From positions 124,001 through 188,000 of the forward strand of contig JBGCET010000002.1 in the NCBI GenBank assembly GCA_045106555.1: a stretch of DNA of 64,000 bases. Direction: 5' to 3'. The notes below the pieces were generated by a model that worked only from the letters and a program-made list of their open reading frames with translations, had not been told where the DNA came from and searched no databases. Positions 54,401-62,805 of the stretch are shown in pieces (positions within the stretch are counted from its first letter, which is position 1; the number at the start of each line of letters is the position of its first letter). A program made the position numbers and the translations under genes. The stretch comes from JANQOZ01 sp045106555 (GTDB lineage: Bacteria; Pseudomonadota; Gammaproteobacteria; Xanthomonadales; SZUA-38).

Positions 54401-55014
54401 CCAACGATCCGCAAGGTGAGCTGCCGCTATATCGCGTGGAAAAACAAAAATACATCCACTATCGCAAGGGCTCTATCGTGATGTATGCGTTGGCGACGTA
54501 TTTGGGTGAGGGGGTGGTCAATCGTTCGTTAGCGCAGCTGCTGCGGCTGCGCGCATTCAGCGCGTCACCCTACGCCATCTCCACGGATTTTCTGAAAATA
54601 CTCAAAGCCCAGGCCAAACCAGAACAGCATGGGCTGATTGAGGACATGCTGGAAAACATCACGCTATTTGATCTTCAGCTGCATCGCGCCGATGTAAGAG
54701 CTGCAGAACACGGCGGCTTCCGGGTCACTGCGCACGTCGATGTGGCGAAGTTTTACGCCAACGGCGAGGGCGAGGAAACCGAGGCGCCGTTGGATATGGC
54801 CGTGGATATCGGCCTGTTCAGACGCAGTCCCGACGCGGCAGATTTTACCGAGGACGACCTGATTGCGCTTAAGCCTGTTGACCTGACCAGCGGCTCGTCG
54901 ACCGTTGAAATTGTTGTCAGTGAGCAGCCTGCGGTTGTTGTTATCGACCCGTACTACAAGCTGATTGATCGTCAAATGGGGGACAACGAGGTGGCGGTAA
55001 CGACATCAAACTGA
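51442..55014 (+). CDS. ABC permease fused to M1-family aminopeptidase
   Basis: The 1190-residue protein joins two ABC-2-type permease blocks (about 1-250 and 290-580, about six helices each) to a C-terminal M1 metallopeptidase (about 600-1190). The zinc site is complete: HEVAH at 927-931 and the downstream Glu of FLHETLAQYS. The usual GAMEN exopeptidase signature is not evident; the matching loop reads IFFSEDLGF. The last permease helix (about 553-577) would place the peptidase on the periplasmic face. Such permease/aminopeptidase fusions are known in Gammaproteobacteria and Bacteroidota, but their substrates are not. Co-transcribed with the ATPase and TetR genes. Confidence 0.92.
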   Translation: MTGRIAWLEWHYQARSVAALLALAVSLGLGFLLTANAGEFQSFAPGGMVLANSPHALVENLIKIGLLAVFAMPAIIGGAVLRDLESGMSPLIYSTPVSTWQFLLGRFAGSFGVLAVVAAGAPVGFLLGTFWPWADPSLLGPTRLHHYGFGYIVIMLPTLLFTAALVFAVAVIARRMIYVYLMVMALLALSLIGGEANLIHPVVDPFLYEVFERQTRYLSAAERNQQLVKIDTLMLLSRALWGTLALAALALAWRRFSFSPVMRGEKPPAEMKGESHQFNSLSADWKISPLWESATSWRQLRVLMVWEIRQVLMSRPFLILLAISFTLLVLSLVSREVHYGVQALPVTRLMIGSLSSLILALMVVLAFYSSEIIWRERRCGFNGVLDAMPVPSVVVISSKISALLVVMAMIVGLGVVIAVGVQIGSGYYHFEPLLYLERGLFFNTLPYLCLAVLTCFFQVLGSHRFVGLLMFAVFMAALVGSRDLFGVEHPLLSFGLPAVPAPMSDMSGAREFMALGYWVRAYWFCLAGLFLMATVALWQRGILQPLRLRLRRLTRQTSVLPMVSAALLALGAVGVGAVIYHNTNIVNRYVTNADAEVMQVNYERNYQRFSSLPMPSITAVTMAVDLYPLQRRVTVAGEHLLRNRHEQPLTRIDVVFPPDLDLVSVTLDVAAAQSQASELATYVTFELDQPMLPEQQITLQFEAQLQHVGFAHDAPDTALVRNGIFIGNERFSPHIGYNPDYVLDDVRDRQHYGLAPLARRPLLEDTRQHNVNPTRADSTFIDFESTVSTIAGQTAITSGNLIERWEEGERAYFHYKMSGPIRNLYAYSSAHYDVVRDQVNGWDLEVFHHPGHDKNVGRMLDAAKDSLAYFSEVFSPYQYQKLTIAEFPAYRAFAQSFPDTIFFSEDLGFLDQIGPQDLDMPYYITAHEVAHQWWGHQLTAANTQGDGFLHETLAQYSAMLVMRNRYGRDTVRRFLKFELDRYLSARANDPQGELPLYRVEKQKYIHYRKGSIVMYALATYLGEGVVNRSLAQLLRLRAFSASPYAISTDFLKILKAQAKPEQHGLIEDMLENITLFDLQLHRADVRAAEHGGFRVTAHVDVAKFYANGEGEETEAPLDMAVDIGLFRRSPDAADFTEDDLIALKPVDLTSGSSTVEIVVSEQPAVVVIDPYYKLIDRQMGDNEVAVTTSN

Positions 55015-55038
55015 GGTCAGTCGTTGACAGCTTGTTGT

Positions 55039-55058
55039 GGCCCAAATTCAGGGCCTTT
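55039..55058 (+). terminator. Candidate terminator after the permease-peptidase gene
   Basis: GGCCC (55039-55043) and GGGCC (55051-55055) form a five-base-pair GC stem with a seven-base loop, followed by TTT. It begins 25 bases after the stop codon. It also overlaps the 3' end of the convergent protease gene. Confidence 0.4.
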
Positions 55059-56439
55059 CAAAACCATCTTGGAATAGCGCAGGTATTTCAACGTCACCGC
55101 CAGAGATAACCAGCGGGCCGTTGTCTGCGGGGTCCAGCCAGGGTTGCAGGCGCTCAGCGTCTGTATTGCCACTGCGCCAGGCAGCGGCAAAACGGCCGTA
55201 GCAGTCAAACGAAATATTGCTGCAGGATGCCGCACCGCCAGACAGAAAGCCGATAACCCCCTTGTTATCGGGATGAAAAAGGGCCGACCCGGAAGAGCCG
55301 GGCTCGGTGGTGCCGTCTTCCCAGTTGTCGACAGTCCAGTGAGTGTTGGTGTTATCCGCAATAATGCAGTTGCTGGCGTAAGACAGGGCATCGGTATTGA
55401 AGCTGATCGCCTTTTCGTCCACTCGGGGATGATGAATGCCTACGCTTCCTTGAGGGATGGTGTCAGATCGGTCCCACCCAGCCCAGTGGACGTTGAAGGA
55501 TGTGGGGGGTGTAGAGCTTAATTCGAGTAACGCCATGTCGGTTTGTCGGTCACTGGCGCGAAACACGGCCCCCGACACAGACTCCATTCTGGAGCCTCCC
55601 GATAGCTGGCCGCAGGTGGGTGATTCATAATTCCACAAAGTGACCACGGATGCGGCGTTGGACGGATTTATTCCACAATGAAAAGCAGTTAAGAAATAGG
55701 GCGTGAAACTCCCTTCAGCGTCCATCACCATCGTTCCCGTACACGTATCGATGCCGCTTCGGGTGTAAGCTGCGACTGAACGGATTTCGTCTCGCCAAAG
55801 ATCACCTTCGGGGCATACTACGTCGTTGTTGCATGCACCCTGCTTGCTCAGTCCAGGGCCGCCAAAAACGTTGAATACGTCGCGAAAGCCTCGGCTTACT
55901 CGAATAAGCTCCAGTTGCAACGTTGGGGTGGCACCGGTAGGAATAAAAAGTTCTACGGTGACGGTATCCCCGGGCATTGGTGGTGACCAAAACTGGCCAT
56001 GGTCTGCGTTGTCATCGTCGGTGTAAGGGCCATCAAAATAGTTGGGCATTGCTTTGGTGTTGCTAATGAAATACAGCGTTGCCCCCACGGGCAACTGAAA
56101 TTGTTGAAAGCCAAAATTCAAATCGGTGGCGCCCTCAGCAGCAAATCCCATTCGCCAGAGCTGGCCACCGTCAACGACAGACCATTGTCCATGGGTGGTG
56201 GGAGAGATGTTGAGGTCCGTTGGGCGCGCAAACCGCACCGCCACGCCGCGCTTGGCATCCCGGTCCGCTGCCGCTTTTTCCAGCGCCGGGTCTAAACCCG
56301 GTAACCGGTACGGCTGGGCGCTGGGCAGCGTTAGACCAAAGCTTTTGGGTGTCTGGCCTTCTCGAGCCCCTGTAGTCGCAGGCAGAGCCAGAAGCAGGGC
56401 GAATAAAAAAAACCATGGAGTCGGCTGGAAACGGACCAC
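55048..56439 (-). CDS. Secreted trypsin-like serine protease (lysyl-endopeptidase-like)
   Basis: The 463-residue protein has a signal peptide (FFLFALLLALPATTGA), an N-terminal beta domain of about 180 residues, and a chymotrypsin-fold protease with His254 (LTAFHCG), Asp301 (TDMALLEL) and Ser383 (EPGSSGSALF). The pattern of Cys residues fits Achromobacter protease I-like enzymes. It ends with ALFQDGFERP; a DGFE-type ending occurs on many secreted gammaproteobacterial proteins and may be a sorting or anchoring tail (inference). I chose the GTG at 56439, with AGG seven bases upstream; a TTG at 56529 gives an implausible N-terminus. Confidence 0.87.
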   Translation of the reverse strand: MVRFQPTPWFFLFALLLALPATTGAREGQTPKSFGLTLPSAQPYRLPGLDPALEKAAADRDAKRGVAVRFARPTDLNISPTTHGQWSVVDGGQLWRMGFAAEGATDLNFGFQQFQLPVGATLYFISNTKAMPNYFDGPYTDDDNADHGQFWSPPMPGDTVTVELFIPTGATPTLQLELIRVSRGFRDVFNVFGGPGLSKQGACNNDVVCPEGDLWRDEIRSVAAYTRSGIDTCTGTMVMDAEGSFTPYFLTAFHCGINPSNAASVVTLWNYESPTCGQLSGGSRMESVSGAVFRASDRQTDMALLELSSTPPTSFNVHWAGWDRSDTIPQGSVGIHHPRVDEKAISFNTDALSYASNCIIADNTNTHWTVDNWEDGTTEPGSSGSALFHPDNKGVIGFLSGGAASCSNISFDCYGRFAAAWRSGNTDAERLQPWLDPADNGPLVISGGDVEIPALFQDGFERP

Positions 56440-56541
56440 AAGAAGACCTGTAAAAAACCACGAGGAGACGATGGTAGCCCACCCGGTACGCCAAAAACCG
56501 GACCGAGTTGGCAGTCGGTCAGGCCTCAAAAGCGTTATCGA

Positions 56542-59283
56542 TCAGGCCGCGACGGGCTTAAAGGTCTTCAGCGCCCCGCTGGTTGTTTCCACGCAGGCGG
56601 GCAGTAATTCCAGCATTTGCCTGACCTGCTCAACCTTGCTTTCTGCGGCCGCAACCTCAATGGTTTCACATAGGTTTCGGACGCTGACAGCGCCCAGGCT
56701 AGCGCTGGTAGATTTGAGTTCGTGAGCGTGTGCGGCCACCTGTTCCAAGTTCTGAGCCCTGAGCGCCTGGCGGATTTTCTTAATCCCCTCTGGCGCATCG
56801 GCGATATACGACTGCACCAGTTCATCAAGGCCTGTTCCCATCAGCTGGCATAATTTCTGAAGTGTCGCCTCGTCCAGGTCTTTACCGGCCTCCTGTTTCA
56901 AGGACGCTGACGGCGTCACAGTTTTTGAACTGCGATGGGTTCCCTGTAGCGCATCTAGCGGGTCGGTAGCGCTCTCGCTGCCATCCTCGGCGTGGGCCAT
57001 CAAGCGCCGCAGCGTTTCAGCAATAAGTTGTCGATCCAAAGGCTTGGACAGATAGGCGTCCATACCTGCACCCAAGCACTTCTCAACATCTCCCGACATG
57101 GCGTTTGCTGTCATGGCAATGATGGGAAGGCGAGCAAGGTTATTGCGTTCTTCAATTTCACGCCATTGGCGGGTCGCCGTGTAACCATCCATGATCGGCA
57201 TCATGCAGTCCATTAATGCGGCATCAAAATGCCCCTTCTCCATCGCTGCCAGCGCTTCCCGACCGTTGGTTGCGACCTCAAATTCAAGTCCAAGAGACTT
57301 CATCAGTGTGGTCGCCACGTTGAGGTTGATGTGATTGTCTTCGACTAAGAGCACCCGAGCTTTGATGGTTTGGATTTCCACATATTCGTTGGCGTCTACC
57401 GCACGCTGAGTCTGCTCTGCGGTCGCGTCAGCGGTTCGTTCCACCAGTTCGCTGATGGCCTCGGCCAATTGTTCAGTAGAGCAGCTGGCCGATACAGCGC
57501 TGATGTTGTCCAACGTTTTCAACGACTCGGGCACCTTGCCGCCCGCGTTAAGAATCAGGCAGGGTCGGCCGATTTTTGGATGATTGGATAATTTCTTTGC
57601 CAGTACCAGCCCCTGGGGTCCAGTGGAGGTAGCGTCGATGGCCAGCAGGTCAATATCGTTATAGCCACCTTCATCATGGCCTCGTTTGACTTTCCCCACG
57701 GCATCCTGAGGGCTGCTTGCCAGATCAACATTGCAGCCGCTGTTCTGGGCAAAGCGAGCGGCTCTGTTTTGAAAGACTTCGTCGTTGGTCACCATCAACA
57801 TCCGCACGCCAGCGAGTTTTCGGGCCTCCGGTGCAATATCGCCAACGGCTTTTTTTAGCGGAATCTCAAACCAGAATTCAGAACCTTTGTTCTTCTTCGA
57901 TACAACGCCAATATCACCGCCCATCAGCTCAACCATTTGCTTGCAGATGACCAGCCCCATTCCGCTGCCGCCAAAGTTGCGGGTCACAGATGCATCAGCC
58001 TGCGTAAATGGCTGAAACAATTTTTCTATCGTGTCCTCATCGATGCCAACGCCAGTGTCCTTAATGCTGAATCGGAGCCGGTATTCCGCCACACTTTCAC
58101 TGCGGGTGGTGACGTTGATCTGAACCATGCCGTCTTCAGTGAACTTCACCGCGTTGCTCACCAGGTTGGTGAGTATCTGGCGAAGCCGTACCGGGTCACC
58201 ACGAACTGCGGCTCGAACGCCGGTGTCAATATGGCTTTTTAGCGCCACGTTTTTTCTGGCCGCAGATTGCCCCAGGAGTTTGGTAACAGAGTCCACTAAT
58301 TCGTTGAGGTTAAACCCAACCGTCTCCAATTCCAGCTTGCCAGCCTGCATTTTTGAATAATCCAGCATGCTGTCAATGATCGTCAGGAGATGTCGGGATG
58401 AGCTCAAGATCGTACTCATATGAGCGCGTTGCTCTTCATTCAGTTCCGACCCCCGCATCAAATCCAGCAGCGGAAGTATGCCGTTAAGCGGCGTACGAAT
58501 TTCATGGCTGACTGTAGCGAGAAATTCGTCTTTCGCTAAGCCTGCCTGTTGTGCCTGGCGACTTAACTCGCCCATCTCTTCTTTGATGGCGTTGCGTTCC
58601 CGGGCCATGCGTTGACGGGCGCCCTCAGCCTGGGCCGCCTGATCTTGGGCTTTGCCCAGTGCAACCGCCTGTTCTTCCACCTGGCGTCGAAGCCGGGAGC
58701 GGTCGTCAAACAGCCCGCCGGGTCGACTGGTGCAAAACATGACGACCAGGGCAGTCAGCAGTGCCGTCACGGACGCCGGCAGGGTCCACAGGTCGGTCAC
58801 AGCAAGGGTCACAGTTAAGGGCAAAACGGCAGTCAGAGTAAACAGACATTGGGCCAAAAAAGAACAGGAAAAAAGGACCACGCCGGCGGCCATCGCTGCC
58901 AGCGTCAGGCTGGTGATCAGATAGAGAGACCGGGGGCTGTCGGGCTCGATGAACAGCAGAGCACAGGCTCCCCAGCCGGCACCGACCGCTGCGGCATACA
59001 GCAGGAAGTAGCGGCGCCAGACGGTGACGTCGGGCAATTGATCGTCGTTCTTTGCCGAAACCCACCGGACCGTCAAGACCGTTATTGTCAGCAGGCTAAA
59101 ATAGCCCGCAACGACCCAACCAAACTGGGCGTTTCCGGTCATGCCCATGGTGATGGCCAATGCCAGACCGGGAATCAAAATAATCAGCTGATAAAGCGAA
59201 AGGCTCTGACTCCAGCGCACGGCGTCAAGCGCGCGTCGATCAGCCATGTCCAGCTGATCGGTTTCAGTTGCGGTCGTGTTCAA
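56542..59283 (-). CDS. BarA-like hybrid histidine kinase with two receivers and HPt
   Basis: The 913-residue protein has about six membrane helices (30-200), a coiled coil, an H box (ATVSHEIRTPLNGIL), an ATPase (NLVSNAVKFTEDG, DTGVGI, GSGMGLVICKQ), a first receiver that is degenerate (strand end VTND, LLAIDATSTG), a second complete receiver (VEDNHIN, MDCMMPIMDGYTA, SKPLD) and a C-terminal HPt with the His of AAHAHELKSTSASLG. It should run a full internal phosphorelay His-Asp-His to an unlinked regulator. The start is a TTG with GGGGGAG four bases upstream; no earlier ATG exists in frame. Confidence 0.93.
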   Translation of the reverse strand: MNTTATETDQLDMADRRALDAVRWSQSLSLYQLIILIPGLALAITMGMTGNAQFGWVVAGYFSLLTITVLTVRWVSAKNDDQLPDVTVWRRYFLLYAAAVGAGWGACALLFIEPDSPRSLYLITSLTLAAMAAGVVLFSCSFLAQCLFTLTAVLPLTVTLAVTDLWTLPASVTALLTALVVMFCTSRPGGLFDDRSRLRRQVEEQAVALGKAQDQAAQAEGARQRMARERNAIKEEMGELSRQAQQAGLAKDEFLATVSHEIRTPLNGILPLLDLMRGSELNEEQRAHMSTILSSSRHLLTIIDSMLDYSKMQAGKLELETVGFNLNELVDSVTKLLGQSAARKNVALKSHIDTGVRAAVRGDPVRLRQILTNLVSNAVKFTEDGMVQINVTTRSESVAEYRLRFSIKDTGVGIDEDTIEKLFQPFTQADASVTRNFGGSGMGLVICKQMVELMGGDIGVVSKKNKGSEFWFEIPLKKAVGDIAPEARKLAGVRMLMVTNDEVFQNRAARFAQNSGCNVDLASSPQDAVGKVKRGHDEGGYNDIDLLAIDATSTGPQGLVLAKKLSNHPKIGRPCLILNAGGKVPESLKTLDNISAVSASCSTEQLAEAISELVERTADATAEQTQRAVDANEYVEIQTIKARVLLVEDNHINLNVATTLMKSLGLEFEVATNGREALAAMEKGHFDAALMDCMMPIMDGYTATRQWREIEERNNLARLPIIAMTANAMSGDVEKCLGAGMDAYLSKPLDRQLIAETLRRLMAHAEDGSESATDPLDALQGTHRSSKTVTPSASLKQEAGKDLDEATLQKLCQLMGTGLDELVQSYIADAPEGIKKIRQALRAQNLEQVAAHAHELKSTSASLGAVSVRNLCETIEVAAAESKVEQVRQMLELLPACVETTSGALKTFKPVAA

Positions 59284-59409
59284 GAGTCTCCCCCGAGGCT
59301 CTGAGGGCGCTTGTCATTGTCAGCGCCGGCCAGAAAATAGTTCCAGAACCTCGATCCTAGCTGTCAGCCAGTAGGGGCCGCAAGGCGGCCTAACATAGAT
59401 TCACATTCG

Positions 59410-61383
59410 TCAAATGGGGTTTGTCGACGGCTCGCTTGCCTCAGACTCATAGATAATCTGGCTGTTTCGCTTAACCGTTAGCGGATGATAGCCGGGTTTG
59501 GCGGCTTCAAATATCCGCTGGGCCATTGCCTGTTGGTTATTGTCTACGAGGGCCTGATAGAGCGGTCTGAGAAATTTATTGCGGCCGATGCTCATCAGGA
59601 AATTCTCCAGTCGCCCCATGGCCGGCTGATAGTCGTTATTGATGGCGATCATCAGCCAGCTGAAGGCTATTTCATTATTAGTAGAGGCGGTCAGTTCGAA
59701 TGCGCGGTCGAGCTCGTCCAGCTGTTTTGCCGTTAACGATTGCGGCAGGTTGTCGAGAAAGTACTTCCATTCATGAGCGGTCCAATCTGTGGTGTTGATA
59801 TCGGCCGCGTTGACGGTGCCTGCCTGCCAGTCAGTCAGCAGCGGATCAATATTGGTAAAGGCGTTTGAGGTCGGCGTCGGTGCACCCTCTGGAATTCCGG
59901 GCTCGTAAATCCACTGAGCAATACGTTCACTATTGAGCTGTTCGCTGTGGGTCGTGAGAAGAGTTTTCTCCAGATGCTCTACAAAACTCTCGGTGGTCAG
60001 GCTACGAAATTGAAAGGTGTCGAAATAGCTGCGAAGGAAGGCGTCAAAATCTTCCCGCCCGACATTGTTTTCCAGTTCGTACAGGAACAACGAGCCCTTC
60101 TCGTAGGGCACGCTGGAAAACGCGTCATCCGGATCACGGTCGCGCATGTCCAGAGCCAGGATCTGGTCCGCGGTGTCCATGTCGGCCATTTCAGCCGTTA
60201 AGTCGGCCAAACCCAGCGCCATCTCCATCGCGTAACGATCATCGCCGTAGACAAACTGCATGATTCGGTTGGTCAGATAGGTGGTGAAACCTTCGTTGAG
60301 CCACAGATCGCGCCATGTGGCATTGGTCACAAGATTGCCAGACCAGGAATGGGCCAGCTCGTGAGCAATCAGTGACACAAGAGACTTATCGCCAGCAATA
60401 ACGGTGGGTGTAATGAAACTGAGACGGGGATTTTCCATCCCGCCAAAGGGAAAGCTCGGCGGTAGAATCAGCAGATCGTAACGGTCCCACTGATAGGGGC
60501 CATAGCGCGACTCGGTGGCCTCCAGCATGGTTTCCGTGTCGGCGAACTCCGCCGCGGCGGCGGCGAGAATTTCTTTTTCCGCGTAGACCCCTGTGCGTTC
60601 CCCCATGGCCTGAAATTCCAAGTCTCCCACTGCCAGTGCCAGCAGGTAAGAGGGGATGGCTTGGGGCATTTCGAAGTGATACACACCGTTGGGTGAGGCC
60701 GCGGGTGAATTGTTGGCGCTCATCACGGCCCTGAGAGCCGTCGGAACCCTGATCGTTGCATTGTAGGTAAGCCGCACTGCCGGGGTGTCTTGCAGCGGTA
60801 CAAAACTCCGCGCATGGATGGCCTGAGCTTGGGTGAACAAAAATGGTTGCTGTTTGCCGGCGGTCTGGCGTGGCGCAAGCCACTGAAGGCCTGACGCATC
60901 AGGTGCCGTCCGATAGCGAATTTCCACTACATTTGCTGCAGGCGGCAGCGAGATTGCCAGCGCAGTCCCGAGTACCGGGTGAGGGTCAGCCAATGAAAAC
61001 TCCACCCTGGCCCGTTTTTCGGCGGAGCCAGCCAGTACTTCCATGACCGTTAAATCCCGGGTGTCCAGAATCAACGCCGGATTACCGCCGCCCTGGCGTT
61101 CAATGGTCAGCGTCGCTGAACCCTCCAGAACTTGGCGTTTAAAATCCACCGTAAGATCCAGGTCCACATTGCGGGTCAGGTACGCGTCAACATTGGCGAA
61201 CGAGTGATAGTCGACCCCTGGCGTGGGTCCAGTATCCGGGGCGGTCGCTGGATCCGGCATGCCCGCCGGGCTAGTTTTATCGGTTGTGGTGTTGGCTTCT
61301 GGAACGCCCGAGTCTGGGCTGTTGCAACCGCCAGCAATCAACGCAAGAAGTATCAGTGGGAGGGAATAATTTCGGTGGCTCAC
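59410..61383 (-). CDS. M1-family metallopeptidase, lipoprotein (LTA4H-like)
   Basis: The 657-residue protein has a lipoprotein signal (LILLALIAGGC, Cys20), the GGMEN exopeptidase motif (FGGMENPRLSF) and the zinc site HELAHSWSGN with the downstream Glu of WLNEGFTTYL. The order and the C-terminal helical domain match leukotriene-A4-hydrolase-like aminopeptidases. It would remove N-terminal residues from peptides at the cell envelope. The GTG at 61383 has AAGGAG six bases upstream, a near-ideal site, and is preferred over ATGs at 61413 and 61440. With the neighbouring secreted protease it suggests stepwise use of proteins as food. Confidence 0.92.
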   Translation of the reverse strand: MSHRNYSLPLILLALIAGGCNSPDSGVPEANTTTDKTSPAGMPDPATAPDTGPTPGVDYHSFANVDAYLTRNVDLDLTVDFKRQVLEGSATLTIERQGGGNPALILDTRDLTVMEVLAGSAEKRARVEFSLADPHPVLGTALAISLPPAANVVEIRYRTAPDASGLQWLAPRQTAGKQQPFLFTQAQAIHARSFVPLQDTPAVRLTYNATIRVPTALRAVMSANNSPAASPNGVYHFEMPQAIPSYLLALAVGDLEFQAMGERTGVYAEKEILAAAAAEFADTETMLEATESRYGPYQWDRYDLLILPPSFPFGGMENPRLSFITPTVIAGDKSLVSLIAHELAHSWSGNLVTNATWRDLWLNEGFTTYLTNRIMQFVYGDDRYAMEMALGLADLTAEMADMDTADQILALDMRDRDPDDAFSSVPYEKGSLFLYELENNVGREDFDAFLRSYFDTFQFRSLTTESFVEHLEKTLLTTHSEQLNSERIAQWIYEPGIPEGAPTPTSNAFTNIDPLLTDWQAGTVNAADINTTDWTAHEWKYFLDNLPQSLTAKQLDELDRAFELTASTNNEIAFSWLMIAINNDYQPAMGRLENFLMSIGRNKFLRPLYQALVDNNQQAMAQRIFEAAKPGYHPLTVKRNSQIIYESEASEPSTNPI

Positions 61384-61473
61384 GGACAACTCCTTGCGGT
61401 GAAATTCATGCATGAGAAGGATAACGACGCTGGCGATCAATGTCAGTAGAAACGTCCGGTGTCTTATCGGTCG

Positions 61474-62679
61474 CTATGCTGGTGGCCAGGGCTCTCCGTC
61501 CGATGTGGTGACCACTATTTTGGCGGCTGCCTGCCGCGCTTTCGATCGGGCACCGTCGACGTCGGCATCCCTGGCCAGACAAACGCCCATGCGCCGTCGT
61601 CCAACCACTTCTGGCTTGCCAAACAGTCGCAGGTCGGTGCCGGCTTCGGCAAGAGCTTCGGGCAGCCCCTGAAAGCGAGGGGCTTTTCCGTCACCTTGCA
61701 CCAGAACGACGGCAGAGGCCGTGGGTCCGCGCTGCTGGATCTGGGGGATTGGCAATCCAAGAATCGCCCGAACATGCAGGGCAAACTGAGACAGATCCTG
61801 GGACATCAAAGTGACCAGGCCAGTATCGTGGGGCCGGGGAGAGACCTCGGAAAATAGCACCTCATCACCGCGAACGAACAGTTCAACGCCAAAAAGGCCG
61901 CGGCCGCCCAGTGCACCGGTAATCGTGCCGGCAATGGTCTCGGCCTGCTGCCGGGCCGCCTGAGACATTGCCTGGGGCTGCCAGGACTCGCGATAATCGC
62001 CATCTTCCTGACGATGGCCGATGGGTTGGCAAAAGGATGTTCCTGCGGCATGACGCACGGTGAGCAGAGTAATTTCGTAATCGAAGGGTACAAAACCCTC
62101 AACGATGCACCGCCCTGCGCCAGTGCGGCCGCCGCTTTGCGCATATTGCCAGGCGGCTTCCGCCTCGGCTTCACTGTGCACGGTACTTTGGCCTTTGCCC
62201 GAGGAACTCATCACCGGTTTGATGACAAAGGGATATCCCACCTTTCCGATAGCTTGGCGATACTCGGGTTCGGTATCCACAAACTGATAAGGCGACGTGG
62301 GCAGATTCAACTCTTCGGCCGCCAGGCGCCGAATGCCTTCCCGGTCCATCGTCAAGCGGGCGGCTCTGGCGGTGGGGATTACCTGAAAGCCCTCAGTTTC
62401 CAGTGCCTGAAGCGTAGGCGTGTGGATGGCTTCGATTTCCGGCACGATTAGGGTGGGTTGTTCCTGTTCAATCACTTCACGTAGGGCAACGGGATCCAGC
62501 ATGTTGATGACATGAGCCCTGTGAGCCACCTGCATGGCGGGTGCGCCGGCGTAGCGATCCACGGCAATAACCTCCACGCCCAGCCGCTGCGCTTCTATCA
62601 CCACTTCTTTGCCCAGTTCGCCAGAGCCCAGCAGAAGGAGGCGAATGGCGTTGTCTGATTCAGGCGTTCCGAATTCCAT
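61474..62679 (-). CDS. purT: Formate-dependent phosphoribosylglycinamide formyltransferase
   Basis: The 401-residue ATP-grasp enzyme has LLLLGSGELGKEVVIEAQRLG near the start (here cited as a block of about 20 residues), VIKPVMSSSGKGQS as the ATP-binding loop, and VEGFVPFDYEITLL and VLFSEVSPRPHDTG for metal and substrate contact. PurT makes formyl-GAR from GAR, formate and ATP in purine synthesis. Formate is also released by HutG in this genome, though no link is visible. The ATG at 62679 has a weak GAG site eight bases upstream; the frame extends to a TTG at 62694. Confidence 0.96.
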   Translation of the reverse strand: MEFGTPESDNAIRLLLLGSGELGKEVVIEAQRLGVEVIAVDRYAGAPAMQVAHRAHVINMLDPVALREVIEQEQPTLIVPEIEAIHTPTLQALETEGFQVIPTARAARLTMDREGIRRLAAEELNLPTSPYQFVDTEPEYRQAIGKVGYPFVIKPVMSSSGKGQSTVHSEAEAEAAWQYAQSGGRTGAGRCIVEGFVPFDYEITLLTVRHAAGTSFCQPIGHRQEDGDYRESWQPQAMSQAARQQAETIAGTITGALGGRGLFGVELFVRGDEVLFSEVSPRPHDTGLVTLMSQDLSQFALHVRAILGLPIPQIQQRGPTASAVVLVQGDGKAPRFQGLPEALAEAGTDLRLFGKPEVVGRRRMGVCLARDADVDGARSKARQAAAKIVVTTSDGEPWPPA

Positions 62680-62805
62680 ATCAATTTCTCGCAAAAGGTT
62701 GGCGGATTATACAGCCCGCAATCTGCAGTGAGGGCGTACACTATGCTGCGGCTGATCTGTCCTTTGCTGCTAGCCACCTGACCATGGCCGAGACCAGGAG
62801 TTTGA

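Noticed and set aside
62689..62704. PurR-box-like GCAAAAGGTTGGC upstream of purT
   Set aside because: Matches only about 7 of 11 fixed positions of the PurR consensus and is not symmetrical. Not enough to call an operator.
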